DNA from: JAKFWF01 sp963741505
GTDB lineage: Bacteria; Pseudomonadota; Alphaproteobacteria; Rhizobiales; Hyphomicrobiaceae
Direction of reading: 5' to 3'
NCBI GenBank assembly: GCA_963741505.1
Contig: CAVUIJ010000035.1
Coordinates: forward strand, 124,001-188,000
DNA length: 64,000 nucleotides
The notes under the pieces are model-generated. The model searched no databases, had not been told where the DNA came from, and saw only the letters and a list, made by a program, of their open reading frames with translations. The position numbers were made by a program, and so were the translations under genes. This document shows positions 63,139 to 64,000 of the stretch, piece by piece. Numbering within the stretch: position 1 is the first letter of the stretch; every line of letters starts with the position of its first letter.

Positions 63139-64000
63139 ATGGAACTCGAGCTTCCGACATTTGCCGATGTGATCGACGCCGCCGAGCGCATCGCGCCCTA
63201 TGCGGTCATGACGCCGCTGATCGAACACCCGGCGCTCAACGAGCGCACCGGCGGCCGCATCCTGCTCAAGGCCGAGAATTTGCAGCGGGTCGGTGCCTTC
63301 AAGTTCCGCGGCGCCTATAACGCCGTCTCGCGCGTCGACCGTCAGAAGTATCCCGGCGGCGTCGTCGCCTGCTCGTCGGGCAATCATGCGCAGGGCGTGG
63401 CGGCGGCGGCGACGCTGTGCGGCATGCCGTCGTTGATCGTGATGCCGGCGGATGCGCCCAAGCTCAAGATTGCCCGCACCAAGGGCTTCGGCGGCGAGGT
63501 CCACCTCTATGACCGCGACAGGCAAGACCGGGAAGAGATTTCCCGCCGCTTCTGTGCCGAGCGCAAGGCGGCGCTGATCCACCCCTTCGACGACTACTAC
63601 GTGATCGCCGGCCAGGGCACCGCCGGCCTCGAGCTGATGGCGCAGGCCAAGGCGGTCGGCGCCACGCCCGACGCGGTGCTCGTCTGCTGCTCGGGTGGTG
63701 GGTTCGCCGCCGGTGTTGCGCTGGCGGTGCAGCAGGCCAATCCGGCGAGCGAGGTGTTCACGGTCGAACCCGCCGGCTTCGACGATTTCGCCCGCTCCCT
63801 CGTCAGCGGCAAGCCCGAGAAGAACGCCCGCATGTCGGGATCGATCTGCGATGCGCTGCTGGCGAATTCGCCGGGTCAGCTGACGCTGGCGATCGGCAGG
63901 GCGAAGATGAAAGGCGGGCTCGTCGTCACCGACGACGAGGTGCGGGCGGCGATACGCTTCGCTTTTCACGAGTTGAAGCTGGTGGTCGAGCCGGGCGGCG
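63139..64000 (+). CDS. Threonine/serine dehydratase-like PLP enzyme, 3' partial
   Basis: At least 287 residues, open to the window end. PLP lysine is in RVGAFKFRGAYNAV, with SSGNHAQGVAAAATLCG, HPFDDYYVIAGQGTAG, and the phosphate-binding loop CSGGGFAAGVALA. This is fold-type II threonine ammonia-lyase/serine racemase family; no regulatory ACT domain can be assessed because the end is missing. Starts possible at ATG 63130 or 63139 behind GAGGG (63124-63128). It would convert threonine to 2-oxobutyrate or act on a related amino acid such as hydroxyectoine-derived substrates. Confidence 0.88.
   Translation, partial: MELELPTFADVIDAAERIAPYAVMTPLIEHPALNERTGGRILLKAENLQRVGAFKFRGAYNAVSRVDRQKYPGGVVACSSGNHAQGVAAAATLCGMPSLIVMPADAPKLKIARTKGFGGEVHLYDRDRQDREEISRRFCAERKAALIHPFDDYYVIAGQGTAGLELMAQAKAVGATPDAVLVCCSGGGFAAGVALAVQQANPASEVFTVEPAGFDDFARSLVSGKPEKNARMSGSICDALLANSPGQLTLAIGRAKMKGGLVVTDDEVRAAIRFAFHELKLVVEPGG

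Noticed and set aside
1..64000. tRNA genes, rRNA genes, CRISPR arrays, integrases or intact insertion sequences
   Set aside because: None was found by reading both strands. The only repetitive DNA is the palindromic elements listed.

Overview
The window is a high-GC, gene-dense stretch of what looks like an alphaproteobacterial chromosome. Pointers to that class are a DUF1192 protein, an RcdA-type (DUF1465) cell-cycle proteolysis adaptor, the Cys-free L31, Bpt-type leucyltransferase, a carotenoid cluster with CrtW ketolase, SoeABC sulfite dehydrogenase, and dispersed GC-rich palindromes of the kind common in these genomes. The order is not certain; Hyphomicrobiales or Rhodospirillales-like lineages fit best. 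No rRNA, tRNA, CRISPR, phage or intact insertion sequence was seen.

Layout. 1-7.4 kb: degenerate EAL protein, HAD-IIA phosphatase, deazaflavin-type reductase, two small membrane proteins, quinone oxidoreductase, DUF1192, a candidate small RNA, rcdA and rpmE. 7.4-12 kb: an amidohydrolase divergent from a four-gene NitT/TauT-type ABC importer, followed by two hairpin repeats with shared CTAGTGT ends. 12-21 kb: hemB, bpt, polysaccharide deacetylase, mgtE, GNAT, N-acyl-D-amino-acid deacylase, cupin, quinol monooxygenase and NIPSNAP genes. 21-27.6 kb: serB, miaA, then ilvB and ilvN split by a FitAB-type toxin-antitoxin pair, a GST and a secreted protein. 27.7-32.5 kb: soeABC. 32.4-43.5 kb: carotenoid genes (crtI, crtE, crtW, crtB, crtY) with an ABC-2 exporter and an ICMT-like methyltransferase, running directly into the EF-P modification genes epmB and epmA, with efp divergent. 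43.6-50.3 kb: a small membrane protein and a three-gene exported cluster (active-type caspase with Sel1 repeats; di-haem cytochrome c with DUF4384; peptidoglycan-binding-like protein with a caspase fold lacking both catalytic residues). 50.3-60.9 kb: YeeE/YedE transporter, polyamine pair (decarboxylase and agmatinase-like), ferredoxin, TMEM175-like channel, Zn hydrolase, pgk, gph, ccdA, thiD. 61.4-64 kb: a badly broken FadL-type porin and the start of a threonine-dehydratase-like gene that runs off the window.

A dominant property of the sequence is single-base frameshifting. At least fifteen otherwise well-conserved genes carry one or two 1-nt indels, mostly in short C/G runs, and the FadL gene carries many. 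The breadth, including genes under clear purifying constraint, suggests assembly or sequencing indels rather than decay, so broken genes are described as the proteins they would encode with frame restored.

Best candidates for something new: the periplasmic caspase / di-haem DUF4384 cytochrome / pseudocaspase cluster; the palindromic repeat inserted in frame in soeA; and the apparent epmA-epmB-crtY-crtB operon joining EF-P beta-lysylation to carotenoid cyclisation.
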